This document shows, piece by piece, positions 7,352-15,184 of a stretch of DNA of 64,000 nt; position 1 is the first letter of the stretch; every line of letters begins with the position of its first letter. The position numbers were made by a program, and so were the translations under genes. The notes under the pieces were generated by a model. That model worked only from the letters and a program-made list of their open reading frames with translations. It was not told where the DNA came from and made no database searches. This DNA is from Flavobacterium hydatis. GTDB lineage: Bacteria; Bacteroidota; Bacteroidia; Flavobacteriales; Flavobacteriaceae. Where the stretch lies: positions 1 through 64,000 of the forward strand of contig NZ_JPRM01000018.1 of NCBI RefSeq assembly GCF_000737695.1, written 5' to 3'.

Positions 7352-7717
7352 TTATAAATCTGAAAAATATTGAAAATATGACTTTCCAGGATTTATGACT
7401 TTACAGGTAATAATCTTATTGGATTTATCTTTTCTATAAACTTCAAGTATTTCTGCCTTTTTTACAATAATATCTCCAACTTTAATTGTTTCTTTAAGTT
7501 TATATTCATCTTCACAATAATTATTATAAAAAAAAATATTTGGACTGTAATATATTTTTGTCCCCCTCCCTTCATAAATCTTTTCTACTTCTGCAGTAAA
7601 ATTTTTATTATAAAATTCGAGATGTTTCTGATAAAGTTCTTTTTTCGAATTGTAAATATTAAATCCAAATATAAAAGCTATTAATACTAATACAAAAAGA
7701 GTTATTGCTTTTTTCAT
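7352..7717 (-). CDS. membrane-anchored protein of unknown function
   Basis: A 121-residue protein with one N-terminal transmembrane helix (MKKAITLFVLVLIAFIFGF). A basic and aromatic soluble part follows, including KNFTAEVEKIYEGRGTKIYY and VGDIIVKKAEILEVYRKD, probably outside the cytoplasm. A small beta domain is likely, but no family is recognised. I set the start at the ATG of MKKAITLF; a longer reading exists upstream but would place 23 polar residues before the membrane helix. Confidence 0.55.
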   Translation of the reverse strand: MKKAITLFVLVLIAFIFGFNIYNSKKELYQKHLEFYNKNFTAEVEKIYEGRGTKIYYSPNIFFYNNYCEDEYKLKETIKVGDIIVKKAEILEVYRKDKSNKIITCKVINPGKSYFQYFSDL

Positions 7718-7874
7718 GTTTTTATTTATTATACCATTTACCAGTTCCATGCTGTGTGAAGTTCCCTGACTTTGTATCTGGTCCAATTTTTATGTATTGT
7801 TGTTAATGTGAAATTGAATTCTTCGTTTCACGGGTCGACAAAAATACGGATAAAAATATCAGATAAATGTATGT

Positions 7875-7931
7875 GAAAAATCCGCATTAATCTGCGTTTT
7901 CGCGATAGCGAATCCGTGTCATCTGCGTACC
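7875..7931 (-). repeat. GCGGAT-family half repeat, right copy
   Basis: It reads GAAAAATCCGCATTAATC to ATCTGCGTACC and is the inverted counterpart of 6217-6273, including the shared TTCGCGATAGCGAA core. Confidence 0.7.
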
Positions 7932-7967
7932 ATATAAGCATAATATTTTTTATGAAAACGAGTGCTC

Positions 7968-8035
7968 TAGCCCTGATGGAAACGGCATCCTTTTTCTGGC
8001 TTCTTTAGCCAGGAAAAGATATAGTGTACAGCAGG
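7968..8035 (+). ncRNA. 68-nt structured repeat, copy 2 (possible Flavo-1-like RNA)
   Basis: It is identical to the copy at 7120-7187 except for one base (GGAAAC against GGGAAC). It is followed by AAATAGCTCC, which resembles the tail I remember for this element family. The orientation is the same as copy 1, 848 nt downstream, so they form a direct repeat. There is no ORF inside. Confidence 0.45.
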
Positions 8036-8070
8036 AAATAGCTCCTTATTCTGCTTAAATTTTGGATAAT

Positions 8071-8106
8071 AAAAAAACGCTGCAAAACCTAAGTCTTACA
8101 GCGTTT
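8071..8106 (-). terminator. terminator of the first RND efflux operon
   Basis: The stem AAACGCTG (8075-8082) pairs with CAGCGTTT (8099-8106). On the minus strand the second arm runs into a T tract. It lies 28 nt beyond the stop codon of the outer-membrane factor gene. Confidence 0.75.
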
Positions 8107-8133
8107 CCGCCTCAAATTAATAATAAAACCTTA

Positions 8134-9552
8134 TTATTTCCATCCTCCGCCAAGTGCGCGATATAATTCGGTATTGGCAGTTAATTGTTCGCGTTTGATG
8201 TTGGCTAGTTCTAACTCGCTTTGTAATATATTAGCTTGTGCTGTAATTACTTCGAGATAGTCTGCCATTCCGTTTTTAAACAACATAGTCGAGTTGGTTA
8301 TCGCTTGTTGTAACGTTTTTACGCGTTCTTTAAGAAAGAATTGTTGTCTTTCTAATTTTTCTATTTTTACTAATGCGTCTGATACTTCGCTTACGGCAAC
8401 GAGTACCGATTGGCGGAAGTTTAATACTGCTTTTTCTCTTTCGGCTTTGGCAATATTATATTGTGTTCTTATCTTTTTGCTGTTTAGTAATGGTTGTGTT
8501 AATCCGCCTATGGCTGTTCCGAATAATGAAGCTGGTATGTTGAACCAATTGCTTGTTTCGAATGAATTTAACCCCCCGTTGGCTGTAATTTTAAGCGATG
8601 GATATAGGTTTGCTTTTGTAATTCCTACGCTTGCATTTGCTTTTACCAATGCTAGTTCAGCACTTTTTACATCGGGTCTTTGTCTTACTAATGCCGACGG
8701 TATTCCTGCTGTTAAGTTTTCTTTTAGCGCAATTGAATTTAGCGTGATTGTTCTTTCTTTAGAGCTTGGGAATGTACCTGTTAATACGCTTAATGCATTT
8801 TCTTGTATTGCTATGTTTTGTTCTAACAATGGAATTAATTGTGCGGCAATTAGCTTTTGTGCTTCTGATTGCTGAATGGCTAATGAGGTTACTTGTCCTG
8901 CATCGTATTTTAACTTGATGATGAAGGTTGTGCTGTCATTTAATTTCAGGTTCTTTTTGGCAATTTCTAATTGTGAATCTAGCATTAATAGGTTGTAATA
9001 TCCTTTGGAAACATTAGAAACTATTGTTGTTTGCAATGCTTTTTTTACTTCTTCGGACTGAAGATATCCTGCATAGGCGCTTTTTTTCTGACTACGGATT
9101 TTACCCCAAATATCTGCTTCCCATGATAGTCCGATTCCTGCCGAATAATCTTCGATATGGTTGGTTTGTAAGGCCTGACTTAGGTTATGCCCCATAAAAC
9201 TATTTTCGGACGGACGGTTGGTACTTGCATTTACAAGCAGGTTTAGCTCTGGAATATTTCCCCATTTTGCCTGCGTTAATTGATATTGTGCTATTTCAAT
9301 ATTTTTGGTTGCGATTTGCAAATCATTATTTTTTGTAATGGCACTGTCTATCAGTTTTACGATGTCTTTCTCTGTAAAGAAACTTTTCCATTCCAAATTG
9401 GCAATACTTGTTGTATCGCTTGAAGCGGATGCATTCCTGAAAGTATCAGGAAATGCATCTTTTGGAACTTCGATATCCTTCGAGACTTTACAGGATATGA
9501 ATGTTGTGATTAAAAGGACCGCCACAACTGTTTTGGTTATATAATTTTTCAT
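8134..9552 (-). CDS. RND efflux outer-membrane factor (NodT/TolC family lipoprotein)
   Basis: A 472-residue outer-membrane channel subunit. A lipoprotein signal (MKNYITKTVVAVLLITTFISC) is followed by two OEP repeats with long coiled-coil helices (roughly residues 60-250 and 270-465). GIPSALVRQRPDVKSAELALVKANASVGITKANLYPSLKI is the NodT-class signature, and the C-terminal repeat ends LYRALGGGWK. It completes the drug-export tripartite complex with the adaptor and pump encoded upstream. I used the ATG at 9552 because the lipobox signal begins there; an in-frame ATG ten codons upstream (9582) is possible. A terminator follows the gene. Confidence 0.93.
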   Translation of the reverse strand: MKNYITKTVVAVLLITTFISCKVSKDIEVPKDAFPDTFRNASASSDTTSIANLEWKSFFTEKDIVKLIDSAITKNNDLQIATKNIEIAQYQLTQAKWGNIPELNLLVNASTNRPSENSFMGHNLSQALQTNHIEDYSAGIGLSWEADIWGKIRSQKKSAYAGYLQSEEVKKALQTTIVSNVSKGYYNLLMLDSQLEIAKKNLKLNDSTTFIIKLKYDAGQVTSLAIQQSEAQKLIAAQLIPLLEQNIAIQENALSVLTGTFPSSKERTITLNSIALKENLTAGIPSALVRQRPDVKSAELALVKANASVGITKANLYPSLKITANGGLNSFETSNWFNIPASLFGTAIGGLTQPLLNSKKIRTQYNIAKAEREKAVLNFRQSVLVAVSEVSDALVKIEKLERQQFFLKERVKTLQQAITNSTMLFKNGMADYLEVITAQANILQSELELANIKREQLTANTELYRALGGGWK

Positions 9553-9566
9553 TTTATATGGTATCA

Positions 9567-9680
9567 TTAATTTTTTTGACATTTATCTTCTGGCGCTTCA
9601 AGTACTTTTGAAACTTTCCAGGATATTAATGCGAAGACAACAAATATTGTTATCAGAACTGATGTTATATAATTTTCCAT
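9567..9680 (-). CDS. 37-codon membrane-peptide ORF between pump and outer-membrane factor
   Basis: An ATG three bases after the pump's stop codon opens a 37-residue reading frame. It has one hydrophobic helix (residues about 4-20), then WKVSKVLEAPEDKC and a TAA. Aligned without gaps, it mirrors the first residues of the outer-membrane factor downstream: M-NYIT at the start, IS-KVSK at residues 19-25, then E-P-D. The lipobox cysteine is replaced by W21. It may be a decayed tandem duplicate of the signal-peptide region, or a real single-helix accessory peptide comparable in size to AcrZ. Expression is not shown. Confidence 0.4.
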   Translation of the reverse strand: MENYITSVLITIFVVFALISWKVSKVLEAPEDKCQKN

Positions 9681-9683
9681 TTT

Positions 9684-12600
9684 TTATTTTTCTTCGTTAT
9701 GAATTACGGCTAATGATTTTCCAGAAACCTTTTCTTGTAAATGTTGGAATACGATAAATAAAACTGGGATGATTAATACCCCTAGGATTACTCCCGAAAT
9801 CATTCCGCCGGCTGCACCTATACTAATCGAGTGGTTACCTTTGGCAGATGGTCCTGTGGCGCTCATCATCGGGATTAACCCTACAACAAATGCTAGTGAT
9901 GTCATGATGATTGGTCGTAGTCTTAGTTTTGCTGCTTCTATCGATGCTGCTACTAATGATTTCCCTGATTTTCGTCGCTGTGAGGCAAACTCAACAATAA
10001 GAATCGCATTTTTGGCCAGTAATCCTATAAGCATGACTAGGGCAACTTGTACGTAAATATTGTTTTCGATTCCTGTTAATCCGATTGCTACAAATACTCC
10101 AAAGATCCCTACTGGTATTGATAGTATTACTGCCAATGGCAAGATGTAGCTCTCATACTGTGCAGCAAGTAGGAAGTAAATGAACACTAGACATAATAGG
10201 AATATCGTTGTGGATTGTCCTCCTGAAGAAATTTCCTCACGCGTTTGTCCTGAGAATTCATAACTATATCCTGCTGGCAATTGTTGGGCAGCAACTTCTT
10301 CGATTGCTTTAATCGCATCTCCGGAACTAAATCCTGGTTTTGGGATTGCATTTATCGAAATCGAGTTGAATAAATTATATCTCGATGCTGTTTCGGAACC
10401 ATAAATACGGGTTAGTTTTACTAAGGTATTTATAGGAACCATTCCGCCATTTTTGTTTTTTACAAATACGTTATTTATAGATGATGGTTCGGCTCTGTCG
10501 GCAATATCTGCTTGTACTACAACTCTGTAATATTTACCAAATCGGTTAAAATCGGATGCTTGTGCGCTACCAAAATAGGCTTGCATGGTTTGTAAAATGT
10601 CTTTTACGTTTACGCCCAATTGGTCTGCTTTTTCATCATTAATATCCAATTGTAATTGTGGATAATCGGCTTTGAAGGTTGTAAAGGCTACTGCAATTTC
10701 TGGACGTTTCATTAACTCGCCAATAAAGGTTTGTGAAATTCCGCTAAATTTATCTAGTTTACCACCTGTTTTGTCTTGCAACATCATATCCAATGCTTCT
10801 ACGTTACTGAAACCAGGAACGGTTGGGAAACTAAATACAAAGAAACTACCTGCTGAAATGGCACCTAATTTTCCTTGTACATCGGCCATAATTTGGTCAA
10901 TATTCTTAATTGCTCCACGTTCTTCATTTGGTTTAAGCAATACAAATATAACTGCCGATGATGGACTTGTTGAGTTCGTTAACAAGTTAAAACCTGAAAT
11001 TGCTGTTACAAATCGTGATGCGTCTAATCCTCTTAACGTATTTTCGGCTTCGGTCATTACTTTCTGAGTTCCATCTAATGATGTTCCTGATGGTGTGTTT
11101 ACCGCAATGGCAATAAAACCTTGATCTTCTGTTGGGATAAATCCTGCAGGAGTAGTTTTTACCATTAATATTGTTGCTGCTGTTATTACTGCCAATCCTC
11201 CTAAACTAACCCATTTGTTGCGTATTAAGAATCTTAAACTACCTACGTAACGGTTTGTTAGGGAATTAAAACTTTTGTTGAATCCTGTAAAGAATTTTTC
11301 TTTGAATCCTTTTTTAGCTTCTGGATTATCTCCTTGTCCTGCATGGTTATCTTTTAGGAATAAGGCTGCTAGGGCAGGGCTTAATGTTAATGCATTTACT
11401 GCCGAGATTACAATTGCAATTGCCATTGTAAAGGCAAACTGACGATAGAAAACTCCTGTTGAACCCTCCATAAAACCTACAGGCAAGAAAACAGCTGCCA
11501 TTACTAATGTAATAGAGATAATTGCTCCAGTGATTTCGTGCATCGCCTCGTTTGTTGCCACTTTTGGTGATAAATGTTTGTGTTCCATTTTGGCATGCAC
11601 CGCCTCGACGACGACGATCGCATCATCGACAACAATACCAATGGCTAAGATTAAAGCAAATAGGGTTAATAAGTTTATCGAAAAGCCAAATAGCTGCATG
11701 AAAAAGAACGTACCTAAAATTGCCACAGGAACTGCAATTGCTGGAATTAATGTTGATCTAAAATCTTGCAAGAAGATAAATACTACAATAAATACTAGTA
11801 TAAATGCCTCTATCAATGTGTGTTTTACCTGATCGATAGATTGATCTAACGAAACTTTTGTGCTATAAAAAACATTTTGTTTTATTCCGGCTGGGAAATT
11901 TTTAGCCGATTTCTCCATCAGTTTATTAATGGCTACCTGAATGTCATTAGAGTTTGAACCTGCTAACTGAATGATTCCAATTACAACTCCTTTTTTACCA
12001 TTTAAACGAGTTAAACTGTTGTAGGAGTAAGCTCCAAGTTCTACTCTTGCTACATCTTTTAAACGTAGTATTGATCCATCTGCGTTTGCACGTATAGCAA
12101 TATTTTCATATTCTTCGGGCTTGGTAAGTTTTCCTTTGTATTTAATTACGTATTCGAAAACTTCTTTACTTCGCTCTCCAAATTTACCTGGCGCTGCCTC
12201 TAAACTTTTGTCTTGTATGGCTTTCATTACCTCATTTGGGGTAACTTGGTAAGTAGACATTTGTGTTGGGTTTAACCAAACACGCATAGAATAATCTCTT
12301 ACGCCACCAAATATACTTGCAGATCCGACTCCTGGAATACGTTTTATTTCTGGGATAATATTAATTTGGGCGTAATTGGCAACAAATGTTTGGTCATATT
12401 TAGCTTCGTCTTCGGTATATAAACCAATACCCATGATAAAACTATTTTGTTGTTTGGCAGTGGTTACACCTTGCTGAACAACTTCTGTAGGTAATTGACT
12501 TGTTGCTTGTGCAACTCTATTCTGAACGTTTACGGCTGCTTGATCTGCATCTGTACCCAACTTAAAGAAAACTGTAATGGCTAGAGTACCGTCATTACTG

Positions 12601-12845
12601 GCTGTTGAGCTCATGTAAGTCATGTTCTCGACACCATTTATAGACTCTTCTAGTGATGGCGCTACGGAACGCAAAACGGTTTCTGCGCTCGCTCCTGGAT
12701 ATACTGCCGTTACCAAAACCGATGGTGGCGCAATATCAGGAAACTGTTGTAGGGGTAATTTTGTAAGTCCAAGTACACCCAATATCACCAACAAAATGGA
12801 GATAACAGTTGCCAGTACAGGTCTTTGTATGAATATTTTGAACAT
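9684..12845 (-). CDS. RND multidrug efflux pump, HAE1 (AcrB/MexB) family
   Basis: A 1053-residue inner-membrane proton/drug antiporter of the usual AcrB length. The N-terminal MFKIFIQRPVLATVISILLVILGV is the family start. D407 and D408 (IGIVVDDAIVVVEAV) and K945 (LLAKNAILIVEFA) are the proton-relay residues of AcrB (D407, D408, K940). Two large periplasmic loops and twelve membrane helices are present. It follows the adaptor gene by 10 nt and is followed by the 37-codon ORF and the outer-membrane factor, a complete tripartite operon. Regulation by the TetR-like protein upstream is inferred from the operator repeats. Confidence 0.96.
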   Translation of the reverse strand: MFKIFIQRPVLATVISILLVILGVLGLTKLPLQQFPDIAPPSVLVTAVYPGASAETVLRSVAPSLEESINGVENMTYMSSTASNDGTLAITVFFKLGTDADQAAVNVQNRVAQATSQLPTEVVQQGVTTAKQQNSFIMGIGLYTEDEAKYDQTFVANYAQINIIPEIKRIPGVGSASIFGGVRDYSMRVWLNPTQMSTYQVTPNEVMKAIQDKSLEAAPGKFGERSKEVFEYVIKYKGKLTKPEEYENIAIRANADGSILRLKDVARVELGAYSYNSLTRLNGKKGVVIGIIQLAGSNSNDIQVAINKLMEKSAKNFPAGIKQNVFYSTKVSLDQSIDQVKHTLIEAFILVFIVVFIFLQDFRSTLIPAIAVPVAILGTFFFMQLFGFSINLLTLFALILAIGIVVDDAIVVVEAVHAKMEHKHLSPKVATNEAMHEITGAIISITLVMAAVFLPVGFMEGSTGVFYRQFAFTMAIAIVISAVNALTLSPALAALFLKDNHAGQGDNPEAKKGFKEKFFTGFNKSFNSLTNRYVGSLRFLIRNKWVSLGGLAVITAATILMVKTTPAGFIPTEDQGFIAIAVNTPSGTSLDGTQKVMTEAENTLRGLDASRFVTAISGFNLLTNSTSPSSAVIFVLLKPNEERGAIKNIDQIMADVQGKLGAISAGSFFVFSFPTVPGFSNVEALDMMLQDKTGGKLDKFSGISQTFIGELMKRPEIAVAFTTFKADYPQLQLDINDEKADQLGVNVKDILQTMQAYFGSAQASDFNRFGKYYRVVVQADIADRAEPSSINNVFVKNKNGGMVPINTLVKLTRIYGSETASRYNLFNSISINAIPKPGFSSGDAIKAIEEVAAQQLPAGYSYEFSGQTREEISSGGQSTTIFLLCLVFIYFLLAAQYESYILPLAVILSIPVGIFGVFVAIGLTGIENNIYVQVALVMLIGLLAKNAILIVEFASQRRKSGKSLVAASIEAAKLRLRPIIMTSLAFVVGLIPMMSATGPSAKGNHSISIGAAGGMISGVILGVLIIPVLFIVFQHLQEKVSGKSLAVIHNEEK

Positions 12846-12855
12846 TTTCGTTTAA

Positions 12856-13998
12856 TTATTTTTTGTTAATTACTTGGGCAACTTTAGCAACCGATTTTTC
12901 TGGCTGAATCACTTGTCCTTCCTGAAGTTTGTCGATACCACTCAATACGATTTGATCACCAGATTTCACACCATCTTTAATAAGATAATCTGTTCCGGTT
13001 TTACCAATAATCGTGATTGGCATTTTGTTTACCTTGTTTCCTTTGTTTAGTGTATAAACAAAAACTTTATCCTGCATTTCGATAGTAGCAGATTGCGGAA
13101 CCAGGATAGCATCGTCATGCTGAATCCCTAAACGTATTTTTCCTGTATTTCCTGAACGTAATGTTCCGTTTGCATTAGGGAAAGTTGCTCTAAGTGTGAT
13201 TGCTCCTGTGTTTTTATCAAATTGTCCATCGACCATATCGATTTTTCCTAATTGGGCGTATGCATTTCCATCGGCAAGTATTAAAGAAACAGGAGGTAAG
13301 TTTTTTATCTTATCGCCAATTGTATTTCCTGAATATTGAGATTTAAAGTTGATGAAATCTGTTTCTCCTAATGAGAAATAGGCATATACTTGGTGTACAT
13401 CTGAAAGTTTGGTTAATGGCTCAACATCTGTTGCAGAAACTAAACTTCCTTGTTTTTTAGGTAATCTTCCGATGTAACCATTTACAGGTGCGGTGATTGT
13501 AGTATAGCTTAAATTAATTCTGGCAGACTCTACCATTGCTTTTGCTTGCTCAATATTTGAAGCTGCAATTCTGTGAGAAGCTTTTGCCGTTTTTAATTGA
13601 TAATCTGATACAACTTTGTTTTGTACAAGTGGTGTTAGTTTGTCAATTTCTAATTGAGTGTTTATTAATGCTGCTTCAGCACCGTGAAGGTTTGCTAGCG
13701 CATTGTTAAGTTGCTCGCGGAAAGGGCGTTCGTTTATTTTAAATAATGATTGTCCTTTAGAAACATAAGCACCCTCATCTACAAAAACTCGGTCTAGGTT
13801 ACCGCTTACTTGTGGGCGAATTTCTACATCAATAGTTCCTTGTATTGATGCTGGATATTCAGAATCTGTGGTAGCTTCAGTATTTTTAATTGCAAGCACT
13901 GGTAATAATGGGGCTGCAGGAGCAGGTGCTTGAGCCTTATCTGCACATCCTATTGCAACTAAGGCAAGAAGGATACTGGTTAAGATTACTTTTTTCAT
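12856..13998 (-). CDS. RND efflux periplasmic adaptor (AcrA/MexA family)
   Basis: A 380-residue membrane-fusion protein with a lipoprotein signal MKKVILTSILLALVAIGC. The first lipoyl half (VEIRPQVSGNLDRVFVDEGAYVSKGQSLFKI) follows, then a helical hairpin (residues about 105-170), the second lipoyl half (ITAPVNGYIGRLPKKQGSLVS), a beta-barrel and a membrane-proximal domain. It links pump and outer-membrane factor. I used the ATG giving the lipobox signal; an upstream GTG would add 25 Asn/Gln-rich residues. Its leader contains three copies of a palindromic operator motif, with a fourth beside the likely promoter. Confidence 0.95.
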   Translation of the reverse strand: MKKVILTSILLALVAIGCADKAQAPAPAAPLLPVLAIKNTEATTDSEYPASIQGTIDVEIRPQVSGNLDRVFVDEGAYVSKGQSLFKINERPFREQLNNALANLHGAEAALINTQLEIDKLTPLVQNKVVSDYQLKTAKASHRIAASNIEQAKAMVESARINLSYTTITAPVNGYIGRLPKKQGSLVSATDVEPLTKLSDVHQVYAYFSLGETDFINFKSQYSGNTIGDKIKNLPPVSLILADGNAYAQLGKIDMVDGQFDKNTGAITLRATFPNANGTLRSGNTGKIRLGIQHDDAILVPQSATIEMQDKVFVYTLNKGNKVNKMPITIIGKTGTDYLIKDGVKSGDQIVLSGIDKLQEGQVIQPEKSVAKVAQVINKK

Positions 13999-14082
13999 TT
14001 TAGTTTTAATTTTAATTTGTTGGACATTTGAGTTATTTGTATTCTGATTGGGGTTTGTATTATTTTGATTCACTTTTAATAG

Positions 14083-14108
14083 TATTAAATTTTCTAACGT
14101 TGTTAAGT
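14083..14108 (-). promoter_or_regulatory. operator repeat 1 of the efflux operon
   Basis: A 26-nt unit beginning TATTAAATTTT and ending with CTAAC-GTT-GTTAAGT. The core is an imperfect palindrome (yTTAAC-n3-GTTAAr). It is one of four units in the gap between the adaptor and regulator genes. Confidence 0.6.
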
Positions 14109-14165
14109 AATAAGTTGTAAAAATCCATATAATTATTCCTCCCAGTTATATGATACTATAATTGG

Positions 14166-14191
14166 TATTAAATTATTTATCACTGTTAAGT
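14166..14191 (-). promoter_or_regulatory. operator repeat 2 of the efflux operon
   Basis: Same 26-nt unit: TATTAAATT, then TTTATC-ACT-GTTAAGT. Confidence 0.6.
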
Positions 14192-14270
14192 GAAGTGGCA
14201 AAAAAAATCAATTTATCCTTCGTCTCTTTTATGAGCGACTATTAATTGAAGATTGTGGTATTAATTACTG

Positions 14271-14296
14271 TATTAAATTTTCTAACGTTGTTAAGT
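14271..14296 (-). promoter_or_regulatory. operator repeat 3 of the efflux operon
   Basis: Same 26-nt unit, identical to repeat 1 throughout, with core CTAAC-GTT-GTTAAGT. Confidence 0.6.
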
Positions 14297-14370
14297 AGAA
14301 TGTTAAAAAAAACTTTATTGGTTTTTCTTTGATTCGGCTTAGAATAATAATGGAGTAATTAAATTTGGTT

Positions 14371-14378
14371 CAAAATTA
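14371..14378 (-). promoter_or_regulatory. -7 element of the first RND operon
   Basis: The minus-strand TAATTTTG fits TAnnTTTG. Operator repeat 4 lies immediately upstream, where RNA polymerase would contact the -33/-7 spacer. The implied leader before the adaptor ATG is about 365 nt and contains operator repeats 1-3. Confidence 0.45.
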
Positions 14379-14381
14379 CTA

Positions 14382-14407
14382 CATTAAATTATTTATCAGC
14401 GTTAAGT
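14382..14407 (-). promoter_or_regulatory. operator repeat 4 of the efflux operon
   Basis: Same 26-nt unit with a first-base change: CATTAAATT, then TTTATC-AGC-GTTAAGT. It is adjacent to the candidate -7 element at 14371-14378. Confidence 0.6.
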
Positions 14408-14424
14408 GAGCATTAAATTTTTTT

Positions 14425-15018
14425 TTAACGTATGGATTTTATGATTCCACCAATAGCATCTTTTAAGATTTGTGTATTGATTGTTTCTAAAACTTCACTT
14501 TTGTTAATGATATTGATTGAAATTAATCCGTGAATAACAGAAAAGAAAGTAAAATATTTTTGTTTTATTACTTCTTCAGTTGGTTTGCTATCTTTCATTA
14601 TTTCGGCAATAACAGCAACAAATAATTTGTAAGGTGCTTCAGAAGCCGAACATCGTTCGTTACAACAAGTCATCTGCACTCCAAACATTAACTGATACAT
14701 TTCGGTATCGGTAAATGCAAAATCCCAATATGCCATCCACATTGCTTCAAGCTGTTCTTCAGGATTATCGTATTTGTTTCTAGCTTTTTCTAGTTCAATA
14801 GTTAACTTTACAAAACCTCTACCTGTTAGTTCTTGTAATATTGCTTCTTTGTTAGAAAAGTATTCATAAATGATTGGGGCAGTATATTCAATCTTATCAG
14901 CGATTTTTCGCATACTAAGACCTTGCCAACCTTCATCTTTTACAATAGTACAGGCAGCATCCAGAATGTTCTTTCTGGTCTCTTCTTTTTGTCTTAAAAT
15001 TCGATCTTTGCTTGCCAT
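14425..15018 (-). CDS. TetR/AcrR-family transcriptional repressor
   Basis: A 197-residue regulator. The N-terminal HTH spans residues about 14-60 (RKNILDAACTIVKDEGWQGLSMRKIADKIEYTAPIIYEYFSNKEAIL), and a helical ligand domain follows. It is encoded immediately upstream of the RND operon on the same strand, so it is the likely local repressor. One copy of the operator palindrome overlaps its own transcription start region and four copies precede the pump operon. An unusual feature is the cysteine cluster C118, C119, C123 in the ligand domain, which could sense metals, thiol stress or electrophiles; this is inference only. Confidence 0.93.
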   Translation of the reverse strand: MASKDRILRQKEETRKNILDAACTIVKDEGWQGLSMRKIADKIEYTAPIIYEYFSNKEAILQELTGRGFVKLTIELEKARNKYDNPEEQLEAMWMAYWDFAFTDTEMYQLMFGVQMTCCNERCSASEAPYKLFVAVIAEIMKDSKPTEEVIKQKYFTFFSVIHGLISINIINKSEVLETINTQILKDAIGGIIKSIR

Positions 15019-15028
15019 TTTTATAAAG

Positions 15029-15054
15029 TATTAAATTGTTTAACACCGTTAGGC
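15029..15054 (-). promoter_or_regulatory. operator repeat 5, autoregulatory site of the TetR-like gene
   Basis: TATTAAATT, then TTTAAC-ACC-GTTAGG, one base off the consensus half-site. It starts 11 nt upstream of the regulator's ATG and touches the -7 element at 15054-15061, so bound protein would cover the transcription start. Confidence 0.6.
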
Positions 15055-15061
15055 AAATGTA
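15054..15061 (-). promoter_or_regulatory. -7 element of the TetR-like gene
   Basis: The minus-strand TACATTTG fits TAnnTTTG, 36 nt upstream of the ATG at 15018. It is flanked on its downstream side by operator repeat 5. Confidence 0.55.
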
Positions 15062-15184
15062 TGGCTATTTTTGAGATTACAAAATAAATCTTTCATAGTT
15101 TTTTTTTATCGTATGATAAGTAATTTTTAAAGTTGTTGTTTTTAGTGAGGAAATATGAGGGAAATGGGGGAGTTGTTTCGATAA

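Larger units (their letters stand above)
7718..8067. other. gene-free gap with repeats
   Basis: I see no gene here. It contains the right-hand GCGGAT-family half repeat (7875-7931) and the second 68-nt structured repeat (7968-8035). The terminator of the RND operon follows. Confidence 0.6.

Noticed and set aside
6217..7931. Possible insertion sequence or transposon framed by inverted repeats
   Set aside because: No transposase or recombinase gene lies inside, and both arms belong to a dispersed repeat family found elsewhere singly.
8294..8875. 193-codon plus-strand frame antisense to the outer-membrane factor gene
   Set aside because: The opposite strand has clear family motifs and a lipoprotein signal over the full length; the plus frame has none.
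14083..14407. Regularly repeated 26-nt units resembling a short CRISPR array
   Set aside because: The spacers are too long and uneven (57-85 nt), a fifth copy lies beside the regulator promoter, there are no cas genes, and the units have a TetR-type palindromic core.
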